Shown here piece by piece: positions 16,653 through 25,527 of a stretch of DNA of 64,000 bases. Numbering within the stretch: position 1 is the stretch's first letter; every line of letters starts with the position of its first letter. The notes beneath the pieces are model-generated. The model was not told where the DNA came from. It saw only the letters and a list, made by a program, of their open reading frames with translations, and made no database searches. The DNA is from Terasakiella pusilla DSM 6293 (GTDB taxonomy: Bacteria > Pseudomonadota > Alphaproteobacteria > Rhodospirillales > Terasakiellaceae), in contig NZ_JHYO01000010.1 of the NCBI RefSeq assembly GCF_000688235.1, positions 1-64,000 on the forward strand. The letters are read 5' to 3'. A program made the translations under genes and the position numbers.

Positions 16653-17225
16653 GTGGAAACACCAGAAGACCAACCCATATCCGCGGATGCAACCACGCTC
16701 CCCCTCACAGAAAAAAGAAGGTTTGAGCGGCTGAAGTCGGTCTACTGGTCCATGATCAGTTCCAGTCTTGCGATCCTGATCTTGTCCCAACTCAACAACA
16801 TCCCGTACCTTGCAGCAGACGCGCCTTTGATTATCGGGGCGTTCGGGGCATCGGCGGTCTTGCTTTTCGCCTGTCCACAAAGCCCCTATGCGCATCCGTA
16901 CAACGTCATTGTCGGGCATTTTCTATGCGCCATCATCGGGGTGAGCGCTTTTCAACTGGTCGGGGACGTCAACAGCCTGTCCATGATCCTTGCGGTATCG
17001 GTTGCAATCGGCACCATGCAACTGACCCACAGCCTCCATCCACCGGGCGGGGCGACAGCCTTGATCGCGGTGATCGGGTCTGAACAAATTCATCAGTTGG
17101 GCTATGGATACGTTCTCTCCCCTGTCGGGATCGGGATTGCTATTTTAATCGGTGTCGCCTACGTGACCAACAATCTGCCCAAAAAAGGAAAGTGGCCTGA
17201 AAAATGGCTCCCGTTCGAAAAATAG
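16653..17225 (+). CDS. HPP-family integral membrane protein
   Basis: A 190-aa membrane protein of the HPP family, with four or five helices between about residues 35 and 175. The name-giving motif is present as HSLHPPGGATALIAVIG (about 128-144), and the CPQSPYAHPYNVIVGH stretch (about 70-85) is typical. Some plant and cyanobacterial members take part in nitrite transport; for most bacterial members the function is unknown. I take GTG 16653 as start because GAGGAG lies 6 nt upstream; the in-frame TTG at 16635 has no site. The gene stands alone, divergent from the DMT permease. Confidence 0.87.
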   Translation: METPEDQPISADATTLPLTEKRRFERLKSVYWSMISSSLAILILSQLNNIPYLAADAPLIIGAFGASAVLLFACPQSPYAHPYNVIVGHFLCAIIGVSAFQLVGDVNSLSMILAVSVAIGTMQLTHSLHPPGGATALIAVIGSEQIHQLGYGYVLSPVGIGIAILIGVAYVTNNLPKKGKWPEKWLPFEK

Positions 17226-17374
17226 GTTAAAACAAAAGCTTACCCTCTCTCTCACGGCCTCCAGTGACACCAAGCTGATTTAACCTTCAAGAACGCTGAA
17301 TACCCCTGTGCGGCTGCCCTCAAAGGTGATAAGTGTGAGTTTACACATTATAACTTTATCGGCGGTTCCCCATC

Positions 17375-17800
17375 TTGCTCCATCAACTCATCTATACCTC
17401 CCAATCTATGCCGCTTGACCCCGATGCTATTCACAGCATTCTCGTCAGCGCTCATAAGAATAATGACGAGTTTGGTATTACGGGCGTCCTTGTGCTGATT
17501 GACAACACATTCATCCAAGTGTTGGAAGGCTCAGAAGAAGCCATAACTAATCTCTTTGAAATCATCCAAGCCGACAGGCGTCATCAAAACGTCCAACAAT
17601 TGAGTATACAGCCCATTGAAGAACGGGCCTTCCCCAACTGGACCATGGGATATCTGGACAAAACGCCAAAGATTATCCAGACCATGTTGCATGACCATCA
17701 GGCGGGTGAAGATTTAAGCGCCACGCTCAAGACCCTGGCAGCAGATCACAAATGGATCGGCGACTTTATTCTAGATTGTCAAAAAGAGCTCAGCCAATAG
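17375..17800 (+). CDS. Short BLUF-domain blue-light photoreceptor
   Basis: A 141-aa stand-alone BLUF protein. The residues that form the flavin photoswitch are all present: Tyr7 (LIYTSQ), Asn30 (KNNDEFGITG), Gln48 (FIQVLEG), Trp89 and Met91 (PNWTMGYL), with spacing matching AppA and PixD. About 45 residues after the core form a helical tail, as in PixD-type proteins. It should bind FAD and signal through protein contacts; no output domain is attached. The start is TTG 17375 with no good ribosome site, chosen because the BLUF fold begins right there, so translation may be weak. No obvious partner gene is adjacent. Confidence 0.9.
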   Translation: MLHQLIYTSQSMPLDPDAIHSILVSAHKNNDEFGITGVLVLIDNTFIQVLEGSEEAITNLFEIIQADRRHQNVQQLSIQPIEERAFPNWTMGYLDKTPKIIQTMLHDHQAGEDLSATLKTLAADHKWIGDFILDCQKELSQ

Positions 17801-17811
17801 GCAAAAAATAA

Positions 17812-17838
17812 CCGGAGGAAACATCACGCTTCCTCCGG
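17812..17838 (-). terminator. Terminator after the ALDH7 gene
   Basis: A perfect 9-bp stem (CCGGAGGAA / TTCCTCCGG) with a 9-nt loop, followed on the minus strand by TTATTTTTTGC. It lies 37 nt beyond the aldehyde dehydrogenase stop codon and between two convergent genes. Confidence 0.8.
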
Positions 17839-17874
17839 CCCCTAACCAAAACCAATTTTTATATTTTTTATGGT

Positions 17875-19377
17875 TTAGTCAATGTTGAATTCCACGCCCT
17901 GTGCCAGTGGCAACTCGCGGGAATAGTTGATCGTATTCGTCTGACGGCGCATATAGCCTTTCCAAGCGTCAGAACCAGACTCGCGACCCCCGCCGGTTTC
18001 TTTCTCACCACCAAAGGCGCCGCCGATCTCTGCACCACTTGGACCGATGTTGACATTGGCAATCCCGCAATCAGACCCCGCAGCGGACAAGAACGTCTCT
18101 GTTTCGCGCACATCTGTTGAGAAGATACAGGAAGACAAACCTTGCGGCACATCGTTCTGCAAGGCGATTGCTTCTTCCACGTCACCTTCATACGTCACGA
18201 CGTACAGGATCGGGGCGAATGTCTCGTCTTTTACAACAGCGGTTTGTGCTGGCATTTCAACAACAGCGGGCTGAACGTAATAGCCCTGTGCTGCGCCTGT
18301 GTCTTTGCGCTCCCCACCAAAGACCTCGCCACCTTCTGCTTTGGCTTGGGCCAAGGCGTTTTGCATGGCATTAAAAGAGTCTTCATCGATCAGCGGTCCG
18401 ACCAGATTTTCCGTCTTCAAAGGATCACCGATGGAAACGCTGGCGTACGCCTTCTTCACCTTCGGCAACAACGCGTCTTTTACATCCTTATGGACGATCA
18501 GGCGGCGCAATGTCGTACACCGCTGACCAGCCGTCCCAACTGCGGAGAACAAGATGGCACGAACGGCCATATCAAGGTCCGCAGACGGTGTCACGATCAT
18601 GGCGTTATTGCCGCCCAGCTCAAGGATAGAACGACCAAAGCGTTGCGCCACTTTTGGCCCGACAATACGGCCCATACGGGTAGAGCCTGTGGCGCTGATG
18701 ACGGGTACGTCTTTGCTATCCACCATCACTTCGCCGATCTCGCGACCACCGATAGCAACCTGTACCAGATTTGCTGGTGCCGCACCAAAGCGCGCCAACG
18801 CACGATCCATAATCTTTTTACAGGCCAGTGCTGTCAGCGGTGTTTTTTCAGACGGTTTCCAGATCACCGGGTTACCGCAGACCAGTGCCAACGCTGTGTT
18901 CCACGCCCAAACAGCCACCGGGAAGTTAAAGGCGGAGATCACACCGACCGGACCAACCGGATGCCATGTTTCACGCATGGAATGACCGGGGCGTTCAGAC
19001 GCAATCGTCAAGCCGTAAAGCTGACGTGACTGACCGACAGCAAAGTCACAAATGTCGATCATCTCTTGGACTTCGCCCAAACCTTCTGTGTAAATCTTGC
19101 CGCATTCCAGCGTCACCAGCTTACCTAGGTCATCTTTGGAGGCACGCAGCTCTTCCCCAAACAGACGCACCAACTCACCACGTTGGGGGGCCGGCACGGT
19201 CTTCCACGCGTTAAAGGCCGTTTTCGCCTGCTGGATCATGGCCTGCATGTCCGCTTCGCTATGTTCAGAAACGCTGGCAATTTTCGCCCCATCAATCGGT
19301 GTAAACACATCCAGCGTGCCGTTTGTGTATTCCTTTTCCTCAAGGCCGATTTTTGAAAAGATTTCAGTGTATGACAT
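17875..19377 (-). CDS. amaB: ALDH7-family aldehyde dehydrogenase (2-aminoadipate 6-semialdehyde / piperideine-6-carboxylate dehydrogenase)
   Basis: A 500-aa NAD(P)-dependent aldehyde dehydrogenase resembling antiquitin and AmaB. Visible motifs are VISAFNFPVAVWAWNTALAL, ATGSTRMG (cofactor loop), the catalytic Glu in LELGGNNAMI and the catalytic Cys in GTAGQRCTTLRR. The C-terminal GIANVNIGPSGAEIGGAFGG carries the ALDH7-type substrate-loop sequence. The start is ATG 19377 (AAGGA about 6 nt upstream); the frame is open further upstream without a site. With the 2-oxoadipate dioxygenase and FAD oxidoreductase next door, the likely reaction is oxidation of 2-aminoadipate semialdehyde to 2-aminoadipate in lysine/pipecolate breakdown. 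Confidence 0.88.
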   Translation of the reverse strand: MSYTEIFSKIGLEEKEYTNGTLDVFTPIDGAKIASVSEHSEADMQAMIQQAKTAFNAWKTVPAPQRGELVRLFGEELRASKDDLGKLVTLECGKIYTEGLGEVQEMIDICDFAVGQSRQLYGLTIASERPGHSMRETWHPVGPVGVISAFNFPVAVWAWNTALALVCGNPVIWKPSEKTPLTALACKKIMDRALARFGAAPANLVQVAIGGREIGEVMVDSKDVPVISATGSTRMGRIVGPKVAQRFGRSILELGGNNAMIVTPSADLDMAVRAILFSAVGTAGQRCTTLRRLIVHKDVKDALLPKVKKAYASVSIGDPLKTENLVGPLIDEDSFNAMQNALAQAKAEGGEVFGGERKDTGAAQGYYVQPAVVEMPAQTAVVKDETFAPILYVVTYEGDVEEAIALQNDVPQGLSSCIFSTDVRETETFLSAAGSDCGIANVNIGPSGAEIGGAFGGEKETGGGRESGSDAWKGYMRRQTNTINYSRELPLAQGVEFNID

Positions 19378-19497
19378 TTTTGTTCCTTCTACTTTAAAGC
19401 GGATCAAATCCTGTTTGGTTTCTTACCTTCATAAAGACACGACATAGAGGATCATTTCAAACGATCATCCGTCAAACAAATATTACAGTTGGTAATA

Positions 19498-20382
19498 TTA
19501 ACGGGCATTGGCGATCAACCAATCCCTAAACAACGCGACCGGCTGGTAATCCACCTTCTGGGACGGCACGACAATGTAATAGGATGATGAACTTTTACAC
19601 GCCCCTTCCTTCAGGGCATTCAACGCGCCGCTTGCCAGTTCTTTCTCTACAAACATCTCCGGGATCAGGGCGACTCCAAGACTTGCCGAGGCGGCCCGCG
19701 CAATGGAAGAAAAATGTTCAAACAAGATCCCTTGGGAGGCAGAAACGTTGATCCCGTTTAAATGGAAAAAACGGCTCCAGTGATCTTTACGGGTGGACAG
19801 ATGCAACAAGGGGGCTTTGACCAGATCTTCCAGCGTTTCAATGCCATACTTTTCCTGCAACTCGGGGGAAAAGACGGGGATCACGGTTTCATCCATCAGA
19901 AAAAAGCATTCCGCATTCGGCCAGTCCGGCTGACCATAATGTATTGCAAGATCAACGTCTTCTTCGTTCATATCAAAATAGGTGATGTAGTTTTTAAAGG
20001 TGATATTGACGTCCGGATTCTCCTCCACAAAGCCGGACAGGCGCGGCACCAGCCAGCGCGACCCGAAGGTGGGCAAGACTCCTAAATGAAGCTCCCGCCC
20101 CTGACTGCTGGTCAACAGATCAAAGGTGGAACTGCGAATAATCCCAAGGGCGGCTGCAATCTCTTTGGCATATTGCGCGCCTTTGTGGGTCAATTGCACC
20201 TGATGGCCTACACGGTCAAAAAGCTTGATATCCAGCTGGTCTTCAAGGGCGCGAATTTGGCGACTGATCGCCCCTTGGGTGAGGTTTTGTTCAATCGCTG
20301 CTTTCGAGAAACTTTTCAGCCGCGCCGCAGATTCAAACGCGCTTAACATACTGATGGATGGCAACAAACGACGTTGGTTCAT
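19498..20382 (-). CDS. LysR-family regulator (GcvA-like) of the lysine-catabolic island
   Basis: A 294-aa LysR regulator. The N-terminal HTH (MLSAFESAARLKSFSKAA, then LTQGAISRQIRALEDQL) and the following FDRVGHQVQLTHKG are of the GcvA type. It sits between amaB (same strand, 120 nt downstream) and the divergent 2-oxoadipate dioxygenase gene. It is therefore placed to control both arms, probably in response to a lysine catabolite. The effector and sign of control are inferred. A 7-bp inverted repeat in the divergent promoter (20438-20464) is a candidate binding site. Confidence 0.88.
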   Translation of the reverse strand: MNQRRLLPSISMLSAFESAARLKSFSKAAIEQNLTQGAISRQIRALEDQLDIKLFDRVGHQVQLTHKGAQYAKEIAAALGIIRSSTFDLLTSSQGRELHLGVLPTFGSRWLVPRLSGFVEENPDVNITFKNYITYFDMNEEDVDLAIHYGQPDWPNAECFFLMDETVIPVFSPELQEKYGIETLEDLVKAPLLHLSTRKDHWSRFFHLNGINVSASQGILFEHFSSIARAASASLGVALIPEMFVEKELASGALNALKEGACKSSSSYYIVVPSQKVDYQPVALFRDWLIANAR

Positions 20383-20437
20383 TTTAATTGACCTACAACC
20401 TTTCTCCTGCGCATTCTCGATGCGGGAGATATCCTAA

Positions 20438-20464
20438 ACTCATGATTTTTTGTAATACATGAGT
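20438..20464. promoter_or_regulatory. Inverted repeat in the LysR-hglS divergent promoter
   Basis: ACTCATG at 20438-20444 is repeated in inverse as CATGAGT at 20458-20464 with a 13-bp AT-rich spacer. A second imperfect hairpin (CTCCTGCGCAT with ATGCGGGAG, 20404-20428) lies nearer the LysR gene. LysR proteins typically bind such interrupted dyads between divergent genes. Confidence 0.45.
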
Positions 20465-20536
20465 GAGAGTTAGTCGATTTAAATCCGTATATTTTTGTCG
20501 TAGTTTGCTGGAAAATACTAACTTGAAAGGTCTAAA

Positions 20537-21886
20537 ATGCCCAACGCCCGCCCAAGCGCCGCCGATTTGCTGCGTCAAAAGTTCTCCCGACAAATGTCTG
20601 TTATGTATTGTCAGGAAGTGCCGGATTATCAAAAAGCCGTGGATTTGGTTAAACAAGTCAACGCCGATGTCGCTGCTGACAATGCGCAAAACCTTGATCT
20701 TGAAGCCCTAAGCGAAGAACGTCATGGCGCGATCCGGCTGGGTAAAGCGTCTGAACTTTCCATGATGCGCCGCCTGTTTGCAGTGCTCGGCATGTATCCG
20801 GTGGGATATTACGATTTAAGTGTTGCGGGTATTCCGGTTCATTCCACCGCCTTTCGCCCCATTTCAAACGACGCCATCGCCTTTTGCCCGTTCCGTATCT
20901 TCACCTCCCTGCTGCGGGTGGAGCTGATCGAGGATGCGGACTTGCGTGACAAAACAAATACCATCCTTGCAGAACGCAATGTCTTTTCCGACAAGCTGGT
21001 CGAGCTGCTGGAAAAGCAGGAAGCCACAGGCAGCCTAACCGAGCAAGAAGAAGATCAGTTTATTGAAGAACTGGTCAAAACCTTTAAATGGAACGATCAG
21101 GCCAACGTCAGCGCCGATGTCTATGAAGACCTGCACGATGCGCACCGCTTGATTGCTGATGTGGTGTCCTTTAAAGGCCCGCACATCAACCATTTGACGC
21201 CGCGCACCCTTGATATTGATGCGGTACAGGACAATATGGCAAAAGTCGGCCTCAACCCCAAAGCGGTTGTGGAAGGCCCGCCCCAGCGCGCTGTGCCGAT
21301 TCTGCTGCGCCAAACCGCCTTTAAAGCCTTGGAAGAGGAAGTCTTTTTCCAGACCACGGATGGCAAATTGCAAGCCGGTGCCCACACTGCCCGCTTTGGG
21401 GAGATTGAACAACGCGGCGCGGCCCTGACCCCAAAAGGTCAAGCCCTGTATGATGAATTACTCAACAAGACACGCGCGATCATTACGCCTAAAGCGGACG
21501 GGTCCAACGTTGATGCCTATATTGCTGAACTCCACAAGGTCTTTCAGGATTTCCCCGATGACTTGAACGAGCTGCGCGCCCAAGGCCTGATCTATTGCCA
21601 TTACCAACACGCCAATGGCAACACGGCCCCGGTGGACAAAAGCGACGCTGCCGCCCTTGAAAGCCTGATCCAGCAGGGGGCCATCACCTTTAGCCCGATC
21701 ACCTATGAAGACTTCTTGCCTGTGAGCGCGGCTGGAATTTTCCAATCCAATCTGGGCAATAGCCAAAACCAACAAAGCCTAAACGATGCCAACCAAGCTG
21801 ACTTCGAAAAAGCTTTGGGCGCACCTGTAAACGACCTTCACGCCTTATACGCAACCATGCAGGATCAATCCTTGCAATCGCTATAG
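20537..21886 (+). CDS. hglS: 2-oxoadipate dioxygenase/decarboxylase (DUF1338, HglS/YdcJ family)
   Basis: A 449-aa Fe(II) enzyme of the DUF1338 family. The P. putida member HglS converts 2-oxoadipate to D-2-hydroxyglutarate in D-lysine catabolism. By analogy the metal and substrate residues are His63 and Arg67 (ERHGAIRLG), His219 (GPHINHLTPR) and Glu289 (ARFGEIEQRG). Other conserved parts are YPVGYYDLS (about 87-95) and HSTAFRPI (about 102-109). Length is normal. It starts 154 bp from the divergent LysR gene and is followed 9 nt later by the FAD oxidoreductase. Residue matching is from memory of the family, not from an alignment. Confidence 0.9.
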   Translation: MPNARPSAADLLRQKFSRQMSVMYCQEVPDYQKAVDLVKQVNADVAADNAQNLDLEALSEERHGAIRLGKASELSMMRRLFAVLGMYPVGYYDLSVAGIPVHSTAFRPISNDAIAFCPFRIFTSLLRVELIEDADLRDKTNTILAERNVFSDKLVELLEKQEATGSLTEQEEDQFIEELVKTFKWNDQANVSADVYEDLHDAHRLIADVVSFKGPHINHLTPRTLDIDAVQDNMAKVGLNPKAVVEGPPQRAVPILLRQTAFKALEEEVFFQTTDGKLQAGAHTARFGEIEQRGAALTPKGQALYDELLNKTRAIITPKADGSNVDAYIAELHKVFQDFPDDLNELRAQGLIYCHYQHANGNTAPVDKSDAAALESLIQQGAITFSPITYEDFLPVSAAGIFQSNLGNSQNQQSLNDANQADFEKALGAPVNDLHALYATMQDQSLQSL

Positions 21887-21895
21887 AGTCTCGCC

Positions 21896-23170
21896 ATGAC
21901 ACATTTCGTCCAAAAAAACCTCTGGGAAGATACCTGTCCAAACCGTCTGGAACGCCCCGCGCTGTCACAAAATGTGACCTGTGATGTGGCGATTATCGGC
22001 GGCGGTTTTACGGGTCTATCCGCAGCCTTACATCTGGCAAAGCAGGGTAAAAAGGTCACTCTGCTGGAAGCCCGAACGTTTGGCTATGGGGGAAGCGGGC
22101 GAAATGTGGGCTTGGTGAATGCGGGTCTCTGGCTCAAACCCTACGAGATTATCGACCGGATCGGTCAGGATCAGGGGACAGCTTTGATCAAATATCTAAG
22201 CGACGCCCCTGCCACGGTCTATGATCTGATCAATGAATATGACATTGAATGCGAAAGTAAAAAGATCGGTACGCTCCATTGCACAGCCGATGACAAAGGA
22301 GAAAAAGACCTGAAAGAGCGCCGGGCACAATGGGCCGATTTCGGGGTCAGTCTTGATTTGTTAAACGCAAGCGAAACCCAAGCCCTGACAGGCACAAGCG
22401 AATATCATACCGCCCTACATGATATGCGCGCAGGCACAGTGCAGCCCCTTGCCTATGCCCACGGCCTTGCCCGCGCCGCCCTTCAAGAAGGGGCCGACCT
22501 TTACGAACAGAGCGAAGTCACAAACGTTCAAAGTCAAAACGGCAAATGGACCTTACGTACAGACAAAGGCAGTGTCATCGCAGATAAAGTCATTAGCGTC
22601 ACCGGTGGCTATAACGCGCGCCAGACCGACTGGATCGCACCGGACACAAGCTCACTTTATTATTTCCAACTGGCGACAGAACCTTTGACGCAAGAACAAC
22701 TGACCTATGTTCTGCCCCAAAAACATTCCCTGTGGGATACGAAATCGGTGCTGACCTCTTTCCGTTTAAATGACGAAGGTCGCTTGATCATCGGCAGTGT
22801 TGGCAAGCTGGATCATATCCTATCGTGCGCACATCAACGTTGGGCAAAGCGTAAAATAAAGGCGGTCTACCCCATCGTCAAAGACCCGACTTTTACCCAC
22901 GAATGGTATGGGCGTATTGCCATGACAAGCAACAACATCCCGCGGATCTCCGAACCCAACCCCAACTGGCTGACCATCTGGGGCTACAACGGGCGCGGCA
23001 TTGCACCGGGCACGGCCTTTGGTCGCACACTGGCACAAATCGCCATTGACGGCGATCACGGCCACTCGCCACTCACCTTTGGTGGGCTAAAGAAAGATGC
23101 CTTCACAGGTGTTCAAAGCCTTGCAATTGAAACCGGTGCCAGCCTGTATCACATGCTACCCAATAGTTAG
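21896..23170 (+). CDS. FAD-dependent amine oxidoreductase (DAO fold), candidate L-pipecolate oxidase
   Basis: A 424-aa flavoprotein. The N-terminal Rossmann motif GGGFTGLSAALHLAKQGKKV begins at residue 35, followed by the acidic end of the fold (LLEA). The C-terminal WGYNGRGIAPGTAFGR is the second FAD-contact motif of the DAO family (AmaA, PuuB, OoxB types). The gene follows hglS by 9 nt and shares an island with ALDH7. The best match to context is AmaA-type oxidation of L-pipecolate to piperideine-6-carboxylate, the substrate source for AmaB. A gamma-glutamylputrescine-type oxidase cannot be excluded by sequence alone. Confidence 0.82.
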   Translation: MTHFVQKNLWEDTCPNRLERPALSQNVTCDVAIIGGGFTGLSAALHLAKQGKKVTLLEARTFGYGGSGRNVGLVNAGLWLKPYEIIDRIGQDQGTALIKYLSDAPATVYDLINEYDIECESKKIGTLHCTADDKGEKDLKERRAQWADFGVSLDLLNASETQALTGTSEYHTALHDMRAGTVQPLAYAHGLARAALQEGADLYEQSEVTNVQSQNGKWTLRTDKGSVIADKVISVTGGYNARQTDWIAPDTSSLYYFQLATEPLTQEQLTYVLPQKHSLWDTKSVLTSFRLNDEGRLIIGSVGKLDHILSCAHQRWAKRKIKAVYPIVKDPTFTHEWYGRIAMTSNNIPRISEPNPNWLTIWGYNGRGIAPGTAFGRTLAQIAIDGDHGHSPLTFGGLKKDAFTGVQSLAIETGASLYHMLPNS

Positions 23171-23176
23171 TCAGGG

Positions 23177-24175
23177 TCAGACCGTAATATTCACCGATAC
23201 GGAAACCGACACGGATGCAGCGACGCCGGATACATCAGGCATGGACGAAATTGATTGCAGGTCCCCGTCAATTGACTCGAGTTCCTTGCTGATATCCTTG
23301 TCCAATTCCTTGATTTCTTCTTCGTCGCCTCCCATTAATTTGGCAGTGCGCTTTGCTGTCTCCATAACAGACTTAAGCAGGTTAATGGCTTTACGGACTT
23401 CCGCGATAAATTCCTGATCCTGCTTACGTTCAGCATTCGCTTTTTGGCTCTCTTCAAATTTCTTTTCAGCAACCTCTTTAAACGAATTTTTCGCCTGCTC
23501 TGCTGCTGCTGTCTCAGCATTTGCAGTTTCCGCGCCTTCCGCTCCTTCTGCTTGTCCTTGCGCACCCGTTTGGCCCTCACCACCGGTACCCTGTTGGGGC
23601 ACAGCCGTACTCACCTGCGCGCTCACCGCTGACGCGCCACCACTGGCAGCAGCTGCATCTGCGGATGCAGTCTCAGCCCCGGCAGCGACAGCAGAGGCAG
23701 CGGATGCCTCTTGTCCCGCACCGCCATCACCTTGCGCCCCTACGGAAACACCCCCAGGTGCTCCGCCGAGGCCCGTTGCGCCACCACCAGCAGAGGCATA
23801 TTGCGATACAGCCGATTTCAGCTCCCGCGCCAATTGCTTGGCACGTCGCGCGGCGGCTTCCGGGTTGGACAAGGCCAACATCTTCAGCATCTGCAACTCT
23901 TGCTTAATTTCTTCGATCTTCTGGCGAGCCTCTGCCTTACGTCGGCTTGCAATCTTATCTTGCTCGGCCTTAAAGTCATACTGACGCGACTTCAGCTGCT
24001 CAAGCAGGTCTTGTGTCTGTTGCTGCTTTTTTTTCAGCTCTTCCGCTTTATCCGGGTCGTCTTTGGCAATCCTGTCGATAAGGGCATTGGACGCCGAATT
24101 CATCTGGCGACGCTGATCGGCTTGTCTATTCCTAAACATAACCGACGCGTCCAGCATTCTTGAAATACTGGTCAT
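23177..24175 (-). CDS. Uncharacterised Ala/Gly-rich coiled-coil protein
   Basis: I do not recognise a family. The 332-aa protein has three parts. Residues about 1-120 are a charged helical region with long coiled-coil potential (EELKKKQQQTQDLLEQLKSR and ELQMLKMLALSNPEAAARRA). Residues about 125-220 are a low-complexity linker of Ala, Gly, Ser and Gln. Residues about 220-320 form a second charged helix rich in Lys and Glu. The protein ends in alternating Ser-Val, beta-strand-like (SVSVSVNI). There is no signal peptide or membrane helix, so it looks cytoplasmic or non-classically exported. It ends 6 nt from the convergent oxidoreductase gene. Confidence 0.75.
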   Translation of the reverse strand: MTSISRMLDASVMFRNRQADQRRQMNSASNALIDRIAKDDPDKAEELKKKQQQTQDLLEQLKSRQYDFKAEQDKIASRRKAEARQKIEEIKQELQMLKMLALSNPEAAARRAKQLARELKSAVSQYASAGGGATGLGGAPGGVSVGAQGDGGAGQEASAASAVAAGAETASADAAAASGGASAVSAQVSTAVPQQGTGGEGQTGAQGQAEGAEGAETANAETAAAEQAKNSFKEVAEKKFEESQKANAERKQDQEFIAEVRKAINLLKSVMETAKRTAKLMGGDEEEIKELDKDISKELESIDGDLQSISSMPDVSGVAASVSVSVSVNITV

Positions 24176-24311
24176 AGTCTATTCCTTCTGGATAACTTAA
24201 GAGATTCTTCCCTATTACTTGTAAGACTACACAAATAACCAAAAATTGTCTAGTTGTTTATTTACACACTCCAGGTGTATGTATTATCCTTTTATTTAAA
24301 CCATTGAGGAA

Positions 24312-24338
24312 AAGGGCTCCTTTCTACAAGCAGCCCTT
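24312..24338 (-). terminator. Probable terminator after gap
   Basis: A 7-bp stem (AAGGGCT / AGCCCTT) followed on the minus strand by TTTTCC, 7 nt beyond the gap stop. The stem is short and the T-tract modest, so termination may be partial. Confidence 0.5.
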
Positions 24339-24345
24339 CCAAGAA

Positions 24346-25356
24346 TTAAAACCCCGCTTTTGCCATAGCTGCCGCCGTATCGTGCATGCGGTTTGAAAAG
24401 CCCCATTCGTTGTCATACCACGACAAAACCCGAACCAACGTCCCCTCCATCACCGTTGTCTGCGTCATATCAAACGAAGATGAATTGGCGTTATGGTTAA
24501 AGTCAATGGACACCAGCGGTGCCTCATATGCGCCCAATATCCCGTTTAAGCGACCTGTTGCCGCTTGCTTCACAGCCGCATTAATTTCCGCAACAGTGGT
24601 TTCGCGTTCGGCTTCAAAAGTTAAATCCACCAAGGACACATTGGGTGTCGGCACCCGGATCGCAGACCCGTCAAGTTTACCCGCCAATGCCGGCAAGACA
24701 AGCCCAACCGCTTTAGCCGCCCCCGTCGATGTCGGGATCATGGAAACTGCCGCCGCACGCGCACGGCGCAAATCTTTATGCAAGGTATCAACCGTATTTT
24801 GATCCCCCGTATAAGAATGCACCGTGGTCATATAGCCTTTCTTGATCCCCACCGTTTTATGCAGCACATCTGCGACCGGGGCCAAACAGTTGGTCGTACA
24901 AGACGCGTTGGACACAACAAGATGATCTTTTATCAGGCTGTCATGATTTACGCCATAGACCACCGTGTTATCCACCTCTTTACCGGGCGCTGAGATCAAA
25001 ACCTTTTTAGCCCCGGCCGTCAGGTGAGCAGACGCATCGACTTTAGAGACAAACAAGCCGGTACATTCATAGACAATATCGATATTCAACTCCGCCCATG
25101 GCAGTTCTGCCGGATTGCGAAGGGCTGTACAGGTGATCGCTTTATCATCGACGATGATAGCGGTTTCAGTTGCGCTGACATCTGATGCCAGCACGCCATG
25201 AACACTGTCATACTTGAGCAAATGAGCGTTGCTATCGACCGGACCCAGATCGTTGATCGCGACAACTTCAATATCATCGCGTCCGCTTTCAATCAACGCA
25301 CGCAAACACAACCGACCAATGCGGCCAAAGCCGTTAATCGCAACACGTATAGACAT
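24346..25356 (-). CDS. gap: Glyceraldehyde-3-phosphate dehydrogenase, type I
   Basis: A 336-aa phosphorylating GAPDH. The N-terminal [14 protein letters not shown] is the NAD-binding start; Asp36 (NDLG) favours NAD over NADP. The active site [12 protein letters not shown] gives Cys153 as nucleophile, with His180 ([10 protein letters not shown]) as base. The C-terminal [13 protein letters not shown] is standard. It sits downstream of the glycerol genes but is separated from the PfkB kinase by a terminator, so it probably has its own promoter. It would receive the triose phosphates produced from glycerol. Confidence 0.96.
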   Translation of the reverse strand: MSIRVAINGFGRIGRLCLRALIESGRDDIEVVAINDLGPVDSNAHLLKYDSVHGVLASDVSATETAIIVDDKAITCTALRNPAELPWAELNIDIVYECTGLFVSKVDASAHLTAGAKKVLISAPGKEVDNTVVYGVNHDSLIKDHLVVSNASCTTNCLAPVADVLHKTVGIKKGYMTTVHSYTGDQNTVDTLHKDLRRARAAAVSMIPTSTGAAKAVGLVLPALAGKLDGSAIRVPTPNVSLVDLTFEAERETTVAEINAAVKQAATGRLNGILGAYEAPLVSIDFNHNANSSSFDMTQTTVMEGTLVRVLSWYDNEWGFSNRMHDTAAAMAKAGF

Positions 25357-25445
25357 TTTATTCTCCTTATTTGATCAAAAGTGGGTGAAGGTCGCCCACT
25401 ACCCCGGCTCATTTGGGTGATACAAATTCGGCTATCCGAAAAATG

Positions 25446-25473
25446 CCCCTTGGAAGATCCGTCCCCCAAGGGG
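25446..25473 (-). terminator. Terminator between the PfkB kinase gene and gap
   Basis: An 8-bp stem CCCCTTGG / CCAAGGGG with a 12-nt loop, followed on the minus strand by CATTTTTCGG. It ends the glp-mgsA-PfkB transcript about 55 nt after the kinase stop and upstream of the gap promoter. Confidence 0.7.
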
Positions 25474-25527
25474 TTTAGTTTCCTGCAGTCGCACGACACG
25501 TACACACAGGGAGGCAAAACTGTACGT

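Noticed and set aside
17327-17352. TGTGAGTTTACACA upstream of the BLUF gene as a Crp box
   Set aside because: The half-sites are too close: TGTG and CACA are separated by 6 bp instead of the 8 bp in TGTGA-N6-TCACA, so it does not match the boxes at 15274 and 15475.
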